From NCBI RefSeq assembly GCF_007000325.2, contig NZ_CP117268.1, positions 1,426,001 through 1,490,000 on the forward strand: 64,000 nt of DNA. The letters run 5' to 3'. Under the pieces are notes generated by a model. That model made no database searches. It saw only the letters and a list, made by a program, of their open reading frames with translations, and had not been told where the DNA came from. Position 1 is the stretch's first letter, and each line of letters starts with the position of its first letter. Origin of the DNA: Rhizobium rhododendri. GTDB lineage: Bacteria > Pseudomonadota > Alphaproteobacteria > Rhizobiales > Rhizobiaceae. Both the position numbers and the translations under genes were made by a program. Positions 36,335 through 44,320 of the stretch are shown one piece after another.

Positions 36335-37204
36335 TCAGCCGGCCTCCATCGTTGTGCCGAAACGGATACCCTTTTCCTTTAGCCAGCGGCGGTAGGCGAC
36401 GGAGGAGCTGTCTGCGCGGGTCGGGATTTCCTGGCGCGGTTCCAGTGGCAACAGAAGCGGCCGCTGGTTCTCGACGACGATGCGGTCCTGCAGGAAAATG
36501 ATCTGCTCGAAGTGTAGCAGCGAGGTATGCGTCGAGGCGTTGTCGACCAGATACATGACGGGCTGTGCCCGACAGAGACCCTCTTCTATCGGCTGGATGA
36601 ACAGCGCAATGGCGTCGAGCCGATCCGGCGCTGTCGGGCAGACGCGATAGAGCATGACGCAGAAAGGCGTGGGCACGCGGTAGGTCAGTTGTACGAAGGC
36701 GCCTTCGCTCTCGGTGGCAGCAATGCGCGGCTGGAAGAAGGTACAGTTGGTCGCCCAGACCTCGTCGACATCGCGGCGGACCTCACTCAGATAGCCCGGC
36801 ACTTCGGTGTGCGGCTCCGAGCCGAGGATGTCCGTGTGAACGAACGGGAAATGTGCCATGTCGAGGAAATTTTCGACGACGCGAAGGCCTGATGCCCGCA
36901 TCCTCACCCAGCCGCAGGGTACAAACCGGCGATCGGTCTCCGAGGCTTGCGAGATGTTGAAGATGCCCCTGTTCGGATGGCCGAGCGTCGTCCAGACGCA
37001 ACCGTATTTCTCCTGCGCAGGCAAGGGTGCGCCAGACGCCACGCCGGAATGCACTTCGCAAATGACAATCCGCCCGCCTTGCTGGCGCACGATCTCGATG
37101 TCCTGTCCGAGCAACCGTGTCCGCACGGGCACTCCGGTGACGTCCGCTGCGGTCTCGACAGCGTACCATTCGTCCAGTGCAGCCCTGTCGGATGTCTTTG
37201 CCAT
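36335..37204 (-). CDS. Ring-hydroxylating oxygenase catalytic subunit lacking its Rieske cluster (copy A)
   Basis: A 289-residue relative of Rieske oxygenase alpha subunits. The start, EWYAVETAADV, and RTRLLGQDIEIVR are the first strands of a Rieske domain, and KYGCVWTTLGHP is the strand that normally follows it. The segment with CxH and CxxH between them is missing: the gap from IVICE (46-50) to YGCVW (67-71) is about 21 residues, against 65 in the Rieske protein encoded in the same operon. The mononuclear iron site is intact: NFLDMAHFPFVH gives Asp115, His118 and His123, and Asp240 in FLQDRIVVEN is a candidate third ligand. Without its own Rieske centre it needs an external electron donor. 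The alternative, a non-oxygenase use of the fold, cannot be excluded. Confidence 0.85.
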   Translation of the reverse strand: MAKTSDRAALDEWYAVETAADVTGVPVRTRLLGQDIEIVRQQGGRIVICEVHSGVASGAPLPAQEKYGCVWTTLGHPNRGIFNISQASETDRRFVPCGWVRMRASGLRVVENFLDMAHFPFVHTDILGSEPHTEVPGYLSEVRRDVDEVWATNCTFFQPRIAATESEGAFVQLTYRVPTPFCVMLYRVCPTAPDRLDAIALFIQPIEEGLCRAQPVMYLVDNASTHTSLLHFEQIIFLQDRIVVENQRPLLLPLEPRQEIPTRADSSSVAYRRWLKEKGIRFGTTMEAG

Positions 37205-37212
37205 GGAGGCTC

Positions 37213-38595
37213 CTATTCAGCCTTCGTCCACTGCGCCGTGCCGCCGGCGTTCTCTGCCAGCCATGCCGCACGGCGAGCAAAATGCGGCGGTGCGATGCGG
37301 TGGATCTCGGCGATGATTGCCTTCATGTCGCCGGTCTTCAGCATGCCGTCCTCGACTAGGATCTTCCCGTCGACCATCGTCATGCTGACATCGCCGCCGC
37401 GAACGGCGTGGACGAGGTTGTGCTGGAGGTTGAAATAGGGGCCCTCGCCGAAAACCGGCGTCATGCGCGGCGTATCGGTGCGCACGGCGATCAGATCCGC
37501 CCGCTTGCCCGCTTCCAGCGAGCCGATCTCGTGATCGAGCCCGATGGCGCTTGCACCTGATATCGTCGCCATGCGCAGGACGTCCCAGCTATCCATCGCG
37601 GCCGCATCGAGATCCTTCAGCTTGCCGAGCAGGGAGGCGACCTTCATTTCCTCGAACATGTCGAAGTTGTTGTTTTCCTTCTCGCCATCCGTGCCGATCC
37701 CCACCGGTACGCCGGCTGCCAGCATCTCGCCAACGAGGGCGATGCCGCTTGCAAGCTTCATGTTGCTGACCGGGTTATGGGCGATGGAGACATTGTACCT
37801 CGAGATGAGCTCGATCTCTGCCGAATCGAGCCAGACCCCGTGGGCGATCATGGTGTGCGGTGCTTCGAAGAAACCGAGCTCTTCGAGCGCAAACATCGGC
37901 CGCTTGCCATAGCGCTTGCCGAACTCCGCCAGCTCGATCTCTGCTTCGCTGCAATGGGTGTGAAAGCCGGTGTCATATTTTTTGGCAAGGGCGATGGCGC
38001 GTTGCTGGCCTGCCTCGTCGGCATAAAAGAGGTGTTCAAGCCCGACCCAGACGTTGATGCGGCCATCCGCCTTGCGATGCCAGGTCTCGATCATCGCCTC
38101 GTTCATGTCGAGCGTGTCGAAATAATTATATTCCGGGTGCTCGCCAACATAGGGCACGGCCACCAGCCGGTTGCCGATGGCGGCCGCAGCCTTTGCGCTG
38201 CCGTCCATGTATCGCCACATGTCGACGACAGTCGTCGTGCCGCCGAGGACAGATTCCGCGTAACAGAGCCAAGACGCCGCCTCCGCCTCGTGCGGCTGCA
38301 GCATGCGGTGCATCGGGTTGATATGCAGGGTCAGCCAGTCCCAGACGGGCAGGTGCTCCGCTGTGCCGCGCAGGAAACCGGAATGGGCGTGGGCATTGAT
38401 GAGCCCGGGCATCAGGACGGAATTCTCGATCTTTCTGACGGACACCTCCGGATGTTCGGCCACGAGTTCGGCAAGCGGCGCCACCGCCTCGATGCGTCCG
38501 CCGTCGATCAGTACGGCACCACCCGTCACGACGCGATTTGCCGGATCCATGGTCAGGAGATGGTCGCCGGCGATGATCTGTCTTGCACTTGCCAT
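37213..38595 (-). CDS. Amidohydrolase-family aminohydrolase (ATZ/TRZ group; 8-oxoguanine or pterin deaminase-like)
   Basis: A zinc-type amidohydrolase of 460 residues. The metal motif is LMPGLINAHAHSG (His69, His71); further ligands are in GFHTHCSEAEIE, MIAHGVWL and VGIGTDGEKENNN. The composite beta-sandwich at both ends is normal for this group, which includes guanine, 8-oxoguanine, isoxanthopterin and S-adenosylhomocysteine deaminases. It should hydrolyse an exocyclic amino group of a purine- or pterin-like ring. The ATG at 38595 is used; a TTG 12 bases earlier is in frame. It is 8 bp from the Rieske-less oxygenase gene, a pairing that recurs at 49193-51425. The exact substrate is inferred only to class. 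Confidence 0.87.
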   Translation of the reverse strand: MASARQIIAGDHLLTMDPANRVVTGGAVLIDGGRIEAVAPLAELVAEHPEVSVRKIENSVLMPGLINAHAHSGFLRGTAEHLPVWDWLTLHINPMHRMLQPHEAEAASWLCYAESVLGGTTTVVDMWRYMDGSAKAAAAIGNRLVAVPYVGEHPEYNYFDTLDMNEAMIETWHRKADGRINVWVGLEHLFYADEAGQQRAIALAKKYDTGFHTHCSEAEIELAEFGKRYGKRPMFALEELGFFEAPHTMIAHGVWLDSAEIELISRYNVSIAHNPVSNMKLASGIALVGEMLAAGVPVGIGTDGEKENNNFDMFEEMKVASLLGKLKDLDAAAMDSWDVLRMATISGASAIGLDHEIGSLEAGKRADLIAVRTDTPRMTPVFGEGPYFNLQHNLVHAVRGGDVSMTMVDGKILVEDGMLKTGDMKAIIAEIHRIAPPHFARRAAWLAENAGGTAQWTKAE

Positions 38596-38636
38596 GATGG
38601 GTTCCAATTTCGTTTATCCGGTCCCGCGCCGAGGGC

Positions 38637-40205
38637 TCAGGTCCCGGTTGCGGTGAGCAGGAAGTCGGCCGCCCGCTCGCCGATCATCGTTACCGGCGCG
38701 TGGGTATTGCATGTCGGAATGATCGGGATCACGGAGGCGTCGGCAATCGTCAGCCCGGCGACGCCCATGACCCTCAGCCTGCTGTCGACCACAGCCATTT
38801 CCCCGCTGCCCATCGCGCAGGTTCCGCAGACATGGAAAAAGGTCGAGCAGGCGTTGCGGATGTAGGCGATGATGTCCTTTCGGCCGAGCATCGCCGGCGG
38901 GGCTGCGTATCCGCCGAACCAGTCCGCATAGGCGGGCGTTGCCGCGAGCGCCATTATCATTTCCACCGAGGTGACGAGGGCGTCGAGATCGCTCGGTTCA
39001 GCAAGGTAATTGGGCTGGATTTCCAGCGCGCCGCCCGGCTCCGGGCTCAGCAGCCTCAAATAGCCGACGCTCTTCGAGCGCATCAGCCCGCAGCCGATCG
39101 AAAAGACGTCACTGGGAAGATCATAGAGTTCACGAATGCGCGGCTCGGCGCTGTTGCCCTGGACGGGAAAGGCATGCAGGTCGGCTTGCGGCAGATGAGT
39201 GCTCGACTTCCAGTTCATCATCGTGCCGCCGCCATTGCCGATCGTCGGCCCAAGCGGCTGCCTGGCGCGAAAGACGCAGGCCTGCACCAGCGGATGATCC
39301 TGGAGATTGCGGCCGACGCCTGCAAGTGCGGCACGGACGTCTATCCCAAGCCGCCTCAACTCGGCGGGATCGCCGATGCCGGACATCATCAGCAGGCGCG
39401 GCGTGTCGATCGCTCCAAGGGCGAGAACGATGCCGGTCGTTGCTTCGGTCTCGTGCGGACGGCCGTCGACCAGATGGGTAACGGAAACGCACTGGCCGTT
39501 TGCGATCCCGAGGCGGATCGCGAGCGAATTTGGCACCACCGTCAGCCGCTCGTTGTCGAGCACCGGCTCGAGATAGCCTTTCGCCGAACTCCAACGCTTG
39601 CCACCGGATATGTTGAAATTGGAAACGGCAGCACCCTCGTTGTCGGGGCCGTTGGGATCGTCGATGACGGGAATGCCGAGCGCCCGGGCGCCGTCGAGCA
39701 TCGCCGCGGCTGTCGGGTGCAGTGTCGCACATCGCTCGATGCGCAAGGGGCCGCCTGCACCGCGCAGGTCCGATGCGCCGTCCTGCCAGTCTTCCGAGCG
39801 CTTGAAGAACGGGAGCACATCCTTGAAAGACCAGCCCTTTGCGCCGGCAGTTTCCCAGGCATCGTAGTCCATCGGATGGCCGCGATACCACATCATCGCA
39901 TTGATGCTGCTGGAGCCGCCGAGCACCTTGCCGCGCGGAATGCCGATGACGCAATTGTTGACGGCAGGCGTCGGCGCATAGTCGTAGCCCCAGTCGTAGC
40001 GGCTGCGGCCGAGCGGCACCCAGGCCGCCGGGTCTTCGATTTCGGGAATGCCGAAGCCCGAGCTTCCGGCTTCGATCAAGAGCACGCTCGCGTCGCTGCC
40101 GTCGATCAGACGCCGTGCCACCGCGCAGCCGCCCGACCCCGATCCGACGACGATATAGTCGTAGGCCCTGGAAAGCGGCTTCTGGGGAATGGCGACGGCG
40201 GACAT
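38637..40205 (-). CDS. GMC-family FAD-dependent oxidoreductase (choline dehydrogenase-like)
   Basis: A flavoprotein of 522 residues. The Rossmann motif is YIVVGSGSGGCAVARRL. GKVLGGSSSINAMMWYRGHP is the GMC signature 1, and GALDTPRLLMMSGIG-like text (read here as GAIDTPRLLMMSGIG) is signature 2. The C-terminal active-site region is VCGTCAMGSGEMAVVD and NTHAPVTMIGERAADFLL. It oxidises an alcohol to an aldehyde or ketone. The ATG at 40205 is used; upstream open frame belongs to other genes. Together with the aldehyde dehydrogenase of the operon it could oxidise an alcohol to an acid. The alcohol is unknown. Confidence 0.88.
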   Translation of the reverse strand: MSAVAIPQKPLSRAYDYIVVGSGSGGCAVARRLIDGSDASVLLIEAGSSGFGIPEIEDPAAWVPLGRSRYDWGYDYAPTPAVNNCVIGIPRGKVLGGSSSINAMMWYRGHPMDYDAWETAGAKGWSFKDVLPFFKRSEDWQDGASDLRGAGGPLRIERCATLHPTAAAMLDGARALGIPVIDDPNGPDNEGAAVSNFNISGGKRWSSAKGYLEPVLDNERLTVVPNSLAIRLGIANGQCVSVTHLVDGRPHETEATTGIVLALGAIDTPRLLMMSGIGDPAELRRLGIDVRAALAGVGRNLQDHPLVQACVFRARQPLGPTIGNGGGTMMNWKSSTHLPQADLHAFPVQGNSAEPRIRELYDLPSDVFSIGCGLMRSKSVGYLRLLSPEPGGALEIQPNYLAEPSDLDALVTSVEMIMALAATPAYADWFGGYAAPPAMLGRKDIIAYIRNACSTFFHVCGTCAMGSGEMAVVDSRLRVMGVAGLTIADASVIPIIPTCNTHAPVTMIGERAADFLLTATGT

Positions 40206-40222
40206 CGAACGATAGTTCCTGT

Positions 40223-40831
40223 TCAGTTGTGCTCGCTGGGGCCCATGATGACGATGCCTTCGCTCGCCTCGACATGGCGGACGAAGATGTATTTGTCTTC
40301 CCGGCCATCGCTGTGCTTGCGTTTGATGTCCGGCTGCACCGTGCCGGCAACCTTGGCGACGATGACATAGGGGACGTCGGCTGCAAGCCCTGCGGCGCAA
40401 TGGGCGTCGAACTCTTCCACGTTGCGTGCCGTGAAGGCATTTTCGATGCCGCAGCCGCGCGCGATGGCAGCGATATCGACACGTCCGAAGGCCGTATGCG
40501 TCGGCGGGCCGCCGATCGACTGGTAGATCTCGTTGTCCCAGACGACGACAAGGAGGTTCTTCGGTTGCTCGTTGCCGAGCGTCGCGAGAATGCCGAGGTT
40601 GAACATCATGCCGCCGTCCGTATCCAGCGAGACGATGCGCCTGTGTGGCAGGCCGGCGGCAAGTCCGAAGGCCTGGGGGGTGACGCAGCCGAGTTGCTGC
40701 TGGAAAAGGCTCGCTTCCCGCATATGCGGCGCCGCGTTGTACCATTCGTCGACGCTGCCACCGAGGGAGAGGATGACGAGCTCATCCTTCAGCCGGGCCG
40801 AAAGGGCTTTCATGCAATCGAAGCGTTTCAT
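40223..40831 (-). CDS. TPP-dependent decarboxylase, pyrophosphate-binding subunit (ComE-like)
   Basis: A 202-residue protein equivalent to the C-terminal third of thiamine-diphosphate enzymes. The TPP/Mg motif is SLDTDGGMMFNLGILATLG followed by VVWDNEIYQS. The start, ELVILSLGGSVDEWY, and LGCVTPQAFGLAAGLPHRRI match beta subunits of sulfopyruvate or phosphonopyruvate decarboxylases. It needs the alpha subunit encoded just upstream (4-base overlap). The substrate is probably a 2-oxo acid; the sulfopyruvate name is only a family label, since no sulfonate gene is nearby. Confidence 0.85.
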   Translation of the reverse strand: MKRFDCMKALSARLKDELVILSLGGSVDEWYNAAPHMREASLFQQQLGCVTPQAFGLAAGLPHRRIVSLDTDGGMMFNLGILATLGNEQPKNLLVVVWDNEIYQSIGGPPTHTAFGRVDIAAIARGCGIENAFTARNVEEFDAHCAAGLAADVPYVIVAKVAGTVQPDIKRKHSDGREDKYIFVRHVEASEGIVIMGPSEHN

Positions 40832-41328
40832 CGGACGATCTCCCCGCCAAGCGCGATTGCCGAATGGTAATAGGCCGCATAGGACCACTTGAAGGCGTCG
40901 GTGATGGCCCGCTCGATCGCCTCTTCCTCGCGCACGATCCGGTACGGAATGCGCAGCGCGTCGAGCACCGGCTCCATGGTTATGCCATGGGGGATCGCCC
41001 ACCAGTTGTTCTCGCCGAGCTCGCCGCGATAGCTCATCAGCATGACGACCGGGATGCCGGCACCAAGGCCCATGCGCGCCAGGGGTTCGACAGACGCCCT
41101 GAGCCCGGAATTTTCCATCACCAATGCTGCCCGTTTGCCGGACAAAAAAACCCCGCCACAGATCGCGGCGCCCTCTCCCTCGTTCGTGACGCGGATCGTG
41201 CGGATATCGGGATCGGCATCAAGCGCCGGGTAGAGCTCCTTGAACAGCGAGTCCGGCAGGTAGCAAACGACGCTCACGCCGGCCTTTTTCAGGCCACGGA
41301 TGACAGCGTCAACAGCAGATTTTTTCAT
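40828..41328 (-). CDS. TPP-dependent decarboxylase, N-terminal subunit (ComD-like)
   Basis: A 166-residue protein corresponding to the PYR domain of TPP enzymes. VIRGLKKAGVSVVCYLPDSL starts the fold, and RVTNEGEGAAICGGVFLSGK contains the conserved catalytic glutamate that activates TPP. LVMENSGLRASVEPLARMGL is the next conserved block. It forms an alpha-beta complex with the product of the following gene. AGAGGA six bases before the ATG at 41328 sets the start; an in-frame ATG at 41403 lies in the gap after the LysR gene. The role of a 2-oxo-acid decarboxylase in this operon is unexplained, although ring opening can give a 2-oxo acid. Confidence 0.85.
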   Translation of the reverse strand: MKKSAVDAVIRGLKKAGVSVVCYLPDSLFKELYPALDADPDIRTIRVTNEGEGAAICGGVFLSGKRAALVMENSGLRASVEPLARMGLGAGIPVVMLMSYRGELGENNWWAIPHGITMEPVLDALRIPYRIVREEEAIERAITDAFKWSYAAYYHSAIALGGEIVR

Positions 41329-41424
41329 CGGGCATCCTCTCTTCCCGGTCAGGGTGACAAATGCCGGATGTTCCGAATAGGGTCTTATTTTCGATCCATG
41401 CAATGCGCCAAAAGCAACATGTCA

Positions 41425-42354
41425 TCATGTTCGATCTTCCGATCCATCAAGCGACTGCGCCAGAAGCCTGCCCATCGCCGAGGCGGCGTCCGACATTTCC
41501 TTCTCCGAGCGCGAGAGAAGCATCAGCTTGCGCGGATTGACCTTGGCGTCGTGCAAGGGGACGAACGTCAGCGTCCCATCGGCAATCTCCTGTTCGATGC
41601 CGACACGGGTCTGCAGCACCGTGCCGAGGTCGCGCTTGGCAAGATCGATCATGAGCCCGATGGAGTTGGTGCGCGCGCGGGGCGTCAGGTCGACGAAAGA
41701 TCGGCTGAAGGCATCCTCGACCCAGGCGCCGAGCGTCAGGCTGGCGTCAGACAGGATGACCCGTTCGCCGGCAAGGTCGAACAGCTTCAGTTCCTTCTTC
41801 TGCGCATGACGGCTATCCGGGAGCGCCAGTACGCCGAGCGGCAACAGCACAGTCGAAATGCGCCGCACATTGCGCGCCACTTTGACGTCGAACACGACAG
41901 CAAGATCGCATTCGCCAGCGGCCACGGCATCGGCGGCCTGCTGCGATCCCATCACCCTGACATCGACGGAGATCTCCGGGTGCCGCTTCCAGAATTCCTG
42001 CAGGGCGTCCGGCATCAATCCCCGCGAGACGCTTTCGATGATGGCGACGGAGACGGTACCGCGATGCAGTCCGTTGAGATCGTTGATCTCGGTGCAGGCG
42101 CGCTTCAGTTCCGACAGGCTGAGACGGGCGTGATAGAGCATCAGTTCACCGGCGCTGGTGAGCTTCAGCCGCTGGCGGACACGCTCGAAGAGAGGCGTGC
42201 CGAGCTCTTCCTCGAGCTGCTTCAGGATACGGCTGATCGAGGACGGTGCGACGTTCAGGGCCTGGGCTGCCTGGCGAATGGAGCCAAGACGCGCCACGAG
42301 CTGAAAGTAGTGGAGACGGGTGGCCACAAGCCCGAGCCGAAACGGATCCATCAT
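41425..42354 (-). CDS. LysR-family transcriptional regulator
   Basis: A 309-residue LysR-type regulator. The winged helix is residues 13-72: LHYFQLVARLGSIRQAAQAL with NVAPSSISRILKQLEEELG and PLFERVRQRLKLTSAG. The C-terminal effector domain (about 95-300) has GTVSVAIIESVSRGLMPDAL as its first strand. The protein is encoded inside the catabolic minus operon between the GST and decarboxylase genes and so would be co-expressed with its likely targets. Its binding site may lie in the 43936-44320 divergent region, which has several inverted repeats, but I could not pick a single T-N11-A site with confidence. Confidence 0.9.
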   Translation of the reverse strand: MMDPFRLGLVATRLHYFQLVARLGSIRQAAQALNVAPSSISRILKQLEEELGTPLFERVRQRLKLTSAGELMLYHARLSLSELKRACTEINDLNGLHRGTVSVAIIESVSRGLMPDALQEFWKRHPEISVDVRVMGSQQAADAVAAGECDLAVVFDVKVARNVRRISTVLLPLGVLALPDSRHAQKKELKLFDLAGERVILSDASLTLGAWVEDAFSRSFVDLTPRARTNSIGLMIDLAKRDLGTVLQTRVGIEQEIADGTLTFVPLHDAKVNPRKLMLLSRSEKEMSDAASAMGRLLAQSLDGSEDRT

Positions 42355-42387
42355 GCCAACATGCCCATAAGCCGCGCCTTTCCGCTC

Positions 42388-43020
42388 TCAGTGATAATCG
42401 GGAATGCCGGGCATGGTCAGGAAGCCCTTGAGCGAGCGGAAATGCCGGATCCAGCGTCGCAGCGCCGGGAACTCCGCGTGATCGATGCCGAAATCGCGGC
42501 TGAGGGCGAAGGATGGGAAAAGCATGAGGTCGCCAAGCGTCGGACCGCTGCCGCAAAACCACTCCAGCCCATCGAAATGGCGGATTGTCATGTGGTCGTC
42601 CATGATCCGGAAGGCTTTGCGGGCCGAGGCGCGAAGCGTTGTTTCGTCACCGGGCGTATCGAACAGCGCCTGCAGCCGGGCCGCCACCGCCGGGCCAAGG
42701 GCAGTGTCGCCAAAGCCGACCCATCGGACGACGTCGGCGAAGGCCTTCGGGTCGTGCGGCAGCCACTGTTGCGCCGCGTCGTGCGCCCGGGCAAGATAAA
42801 GAAGAACGGGCGCCATGCCGTAAACGACGAGATCGCCATCCTTGACGACGGGAAGCGTCCCGAGCGGATTGAGAGCCAGCATGGCCGGCTTCCCGTGCTC
42901 CTGCCCCGGAAACATGTCGATGGCCACGGTCTGCCAATCCAGCCCGAGCATGGATAGCAAAAGGCGAGCGCGGTAGCTGTTTTCGTCGAGTTCGTAGCCG
43001 TAGAGGGTGATTTCCGGCAT
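42388..43020 (-). CDS. Glutathione S-transferase family protein
   Basis: A 210-residue protein with the GST layout. The N-terminal thioredoxin-like domain is ITLYGYELDENSYRARLLLS, and NPLGTLPVVKDGDLVVYGMA carries the cis-proline after the glutathione-binding region. A helical C-terminal domain follows, with SGPTLGDLMLFPSFALSRDF near its end, the usual 'PTxAD' equivalent. Family members can act as isomerases, dehalogenases or thiol-transferases in catabolic operons. Its start overlaps the stop of the Rieske protein gene by one base (TGATG), so the two are coupled. A direct role in processing the oxygenase product is possible but not shown. Confidence 0.85.
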   Translation of the reverse strand: MPEITLYGYELDENSYRARLLLSMLGLDWQTVAIDMFPGQEHGKPAMLALNPLGTLPVVKDGDLVVYGMAPVLLYLARAHDAAQQWLPHDPKAFADVVRWVGFGDTALGPAVAARLQALFDTPGDETTLRASARKAFRIMDDHMTIRHFDGLEWFCGSGPTLGDLMLFPSFALSRDFGIDHAEFPALRRWIRHFRSLKGFLTMPGIPDYH

Positions 43021-43682
43021 CAGGCCATCTCCGCCGTTTGCTCGAGTTCGAACCGCATCTTTTCCATCAGGCGGGCGTGGTGCGCCTGCCTGCCGCTTGC
43101 CTGCGGGGAATGAGGGCCGAGAATGACACCGTGAATGGCGGTCTTGTCGGGGGAGACTTGCTGGACGGCCATGAGCAGCCGGTCGCCATCCGCCGCCAGC
43201 AGTCCGGTGTTGGCATCCAGATGTTTCATTCCTGCCTGATCGAGCGCCGCGAGCACATCGCTGATCGGACAATCGACATAGAGGCTGCGGACGGGCGCGA
43301 ATTCTGCGGCACCCACGGCATCTGGCAAAACGGCCTCGCTGGATGCCGTCGCCCAGATGATCCCGTAGTCCTCCCGCGCAAGATATGTCGGCACCTTGAT
43401 CGTCGAAGGCACGTCCAGCGCAGGATGGGCCGGGATGTAGCGGCACTGACCGGCAGCATCATACTGCCAGCCGTGGTAGAGGCAGGCAATATGGTCGCCG
43501 CGCACGAAGCCGAAGCTCATCCGCATGCCGCGATGCGGACAGCGATCCTCCCAGACATGGACGATGCCGCTGCTGTCGCGCCAGACGACGATCTCCTGCT
43601 CGTCGACGACGGCACCCGCCGAGGTTCCGGGCTCGATCGAGGACGAAAGCCCGACCGGCACCCACCCTGCTTCCAGTCTCAT
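43020..43682 (-). CDS. Rieske 2Fe-2S protein without an oxygenase catalytic domain
   Basis: A 220-residue protein. Residues 5-112 form a complete Rieske domain of the oxygenase type: GWVPVGLSSSIEPG, the cluster ligands Cys48 and His50 in EDRCPHRGMRMS and Cys67 and His70 in ACLYHGWQYD, then DYGIIWATAS. In ring-hydroxylating oxygenases a catalytic domain of over 200 residues with NxxDxxHxxxxH should follow. Here only about 105 residues follow and no such motif is present. The protein looks like the missing half of the Rieske-less oxygenases in the same cluster, and would serve as their electron-transfer partner. The start at 43682 is the first good ATG after the small upstream gene. A stand-alone ferredoxin role is the alternative. 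Confidence 0.88.
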   Translation of the reverse strand: MRLEAGWVPVGLSSSIEPGTSAGAVVDEQEIVVWRDSSGIVHVWEDRCPHRGMRMSFGFVRGDHIACLYHGWQYDAAGQCRYIPAHPALDVPSTIKVPTYLAREDYGIIWATASSEAVLPDAVGAAEFAPVRSLYVDCPISDVLAALDQAGMKHLDANTGLLAADGDRLLMAVQQVSPDKTAIHGVILGPHSPQASGRQAHHARLMEKMRFELEQTAEMA

Positions 43683-43695
43683 GATCCGCTCCTCT

Positions 43696-43935
43696 TCATG
43701 CCGCAGCACGCCGCTCGATATCCAGGATGATACAATCGTAAGGGCCCAGGCTGCAGGCCATCTCGAACGCATCGACGAGATCGCCATGACCGCGCACCGA
43801 AAGGCTGGCAGCTGCACTGTCGCAGGCGCCGAAGTCGATTTGCAGATCCAGCTTGCGGGCGCGATGCGTGGCAAACTCCGTGAAGCTGTCGCAGATCATC
43901 TGACCGCGAAAGGTAAAGCTAGCCGCTTCGATCAT
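43696..43935 (-). CDS. Small acylphosphatase-like protein
   Basis: A 79-residue protein and the first gene of the minus operon. VRGHGDLVDAFEMACSLGPY followed by DCIILDIE resembles the second half of acylphosphatase-like ferredoxin folds (GxxxxVxxFxxxxxxGP then a final strand). The catalytic arginine loop and asparagine of true acylphosphatases are not evident in FTFRGQMICDSFTEFA or after it, so hydrolase activity is doubtful. It is 13 bp before the Rieske protein gene and could be a small binding or assembly factor for it. The family assignment is tentative. Confidence 0.55.
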   Translation of the reverse strand: MIEAASFTFRGQMICDSFTEFATHRARKLDLQIDFGACDSAAASLSVRGHGDLVDAFEMACSLGPYDCIILDIERRAAA

Positions 43936-44320
43936 CGCTCAACCTCGCTCGGGCAAGTGCCGTTCTGCGGTCTCCCAGTAGCCTTGACCTGCATGAAAAT
44001 GACCCGTTTTGCATAAATTTTAATCGCGCCTTAGTTTTGTGCATCCTATCCGGTTTTTGCCGGAGAGTTCAAGCCAGTTTGGTGACGGAGTTGTTGCCTT
44101 TTGCGCCTGAGTGCCTTCGAAAAATTGGCACTATTCCGAACAAATGCCGTCTGACACTGTGATTGCCGATAGCTTCTTGCAAGCTTGAGATGGACGAAAC
44201 CGCGCAGATCTACGCCGCTCCAGAGCCGTTTTCGACCGGGAAATTGGTCCTCGTCATCTGGCACAGTTGTTGCGTCGCATAAATCAACGCTGGCCGAAGC
44301 CGGCTATAAAGGGGGATACC
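43936..44320. promoter_or_regulatory. Divergent promoter region of the catabolic cluster
   Basis: A 385-bp region, the longest gene-free stretch in the catabolic cluster, with lower GC than its surroundings. It serves the minus operon (start at 43935) and the bmpA operon. It holds the sigma-54 promoter at 44259-44273, an imperfect inverted repeat around 43993-44013 (TGCATGAAAA and TTTTGCATAA halves), and an AGTGCC / GGCACT pair near 44110-44136. These are candidate sites for the LysR protein or an enhancer-binding activator. No minus-strand sigma-54 match was seen. Confidence 0.6.
44259..44273 (+). promoter_or_regulatory. Sigma-54 (RpoN) promoter of the bmpA operon
   Basis: TGGCAC-AGTTG-TTGC matches the -24/-12 consensus TGGCAC-N5-TTGC exactly, with GG at 44260-44261 and GC at 44272-44273, 12 bp apart as required. 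Predicted transcription starts near 44285, leaving a 36-base leader before the ATG at 44321. Confidence 0.85.

Noticed and set aside
36335..37204. Rieske cluster loss as a sequencing or assembly error
   Set aside because: The same region is missing from the independent paralogue at 49193-50044, and both frames are otherwise intact.
40223..41328. Naming the TPP enzyme sulfopyruvate decarboxylase (comDE)
   Set aside because: Only family-level similarity is visible and the neighbourhood has no sulfonate genes.
40864..42957. Long plus-strand open frame of almost 700 codons opposite the decarboxylase, LysR and GST genes
   Set aside because: It spans three convincing minus-strand genes and intergenic gaps, and its translation has no family motif.
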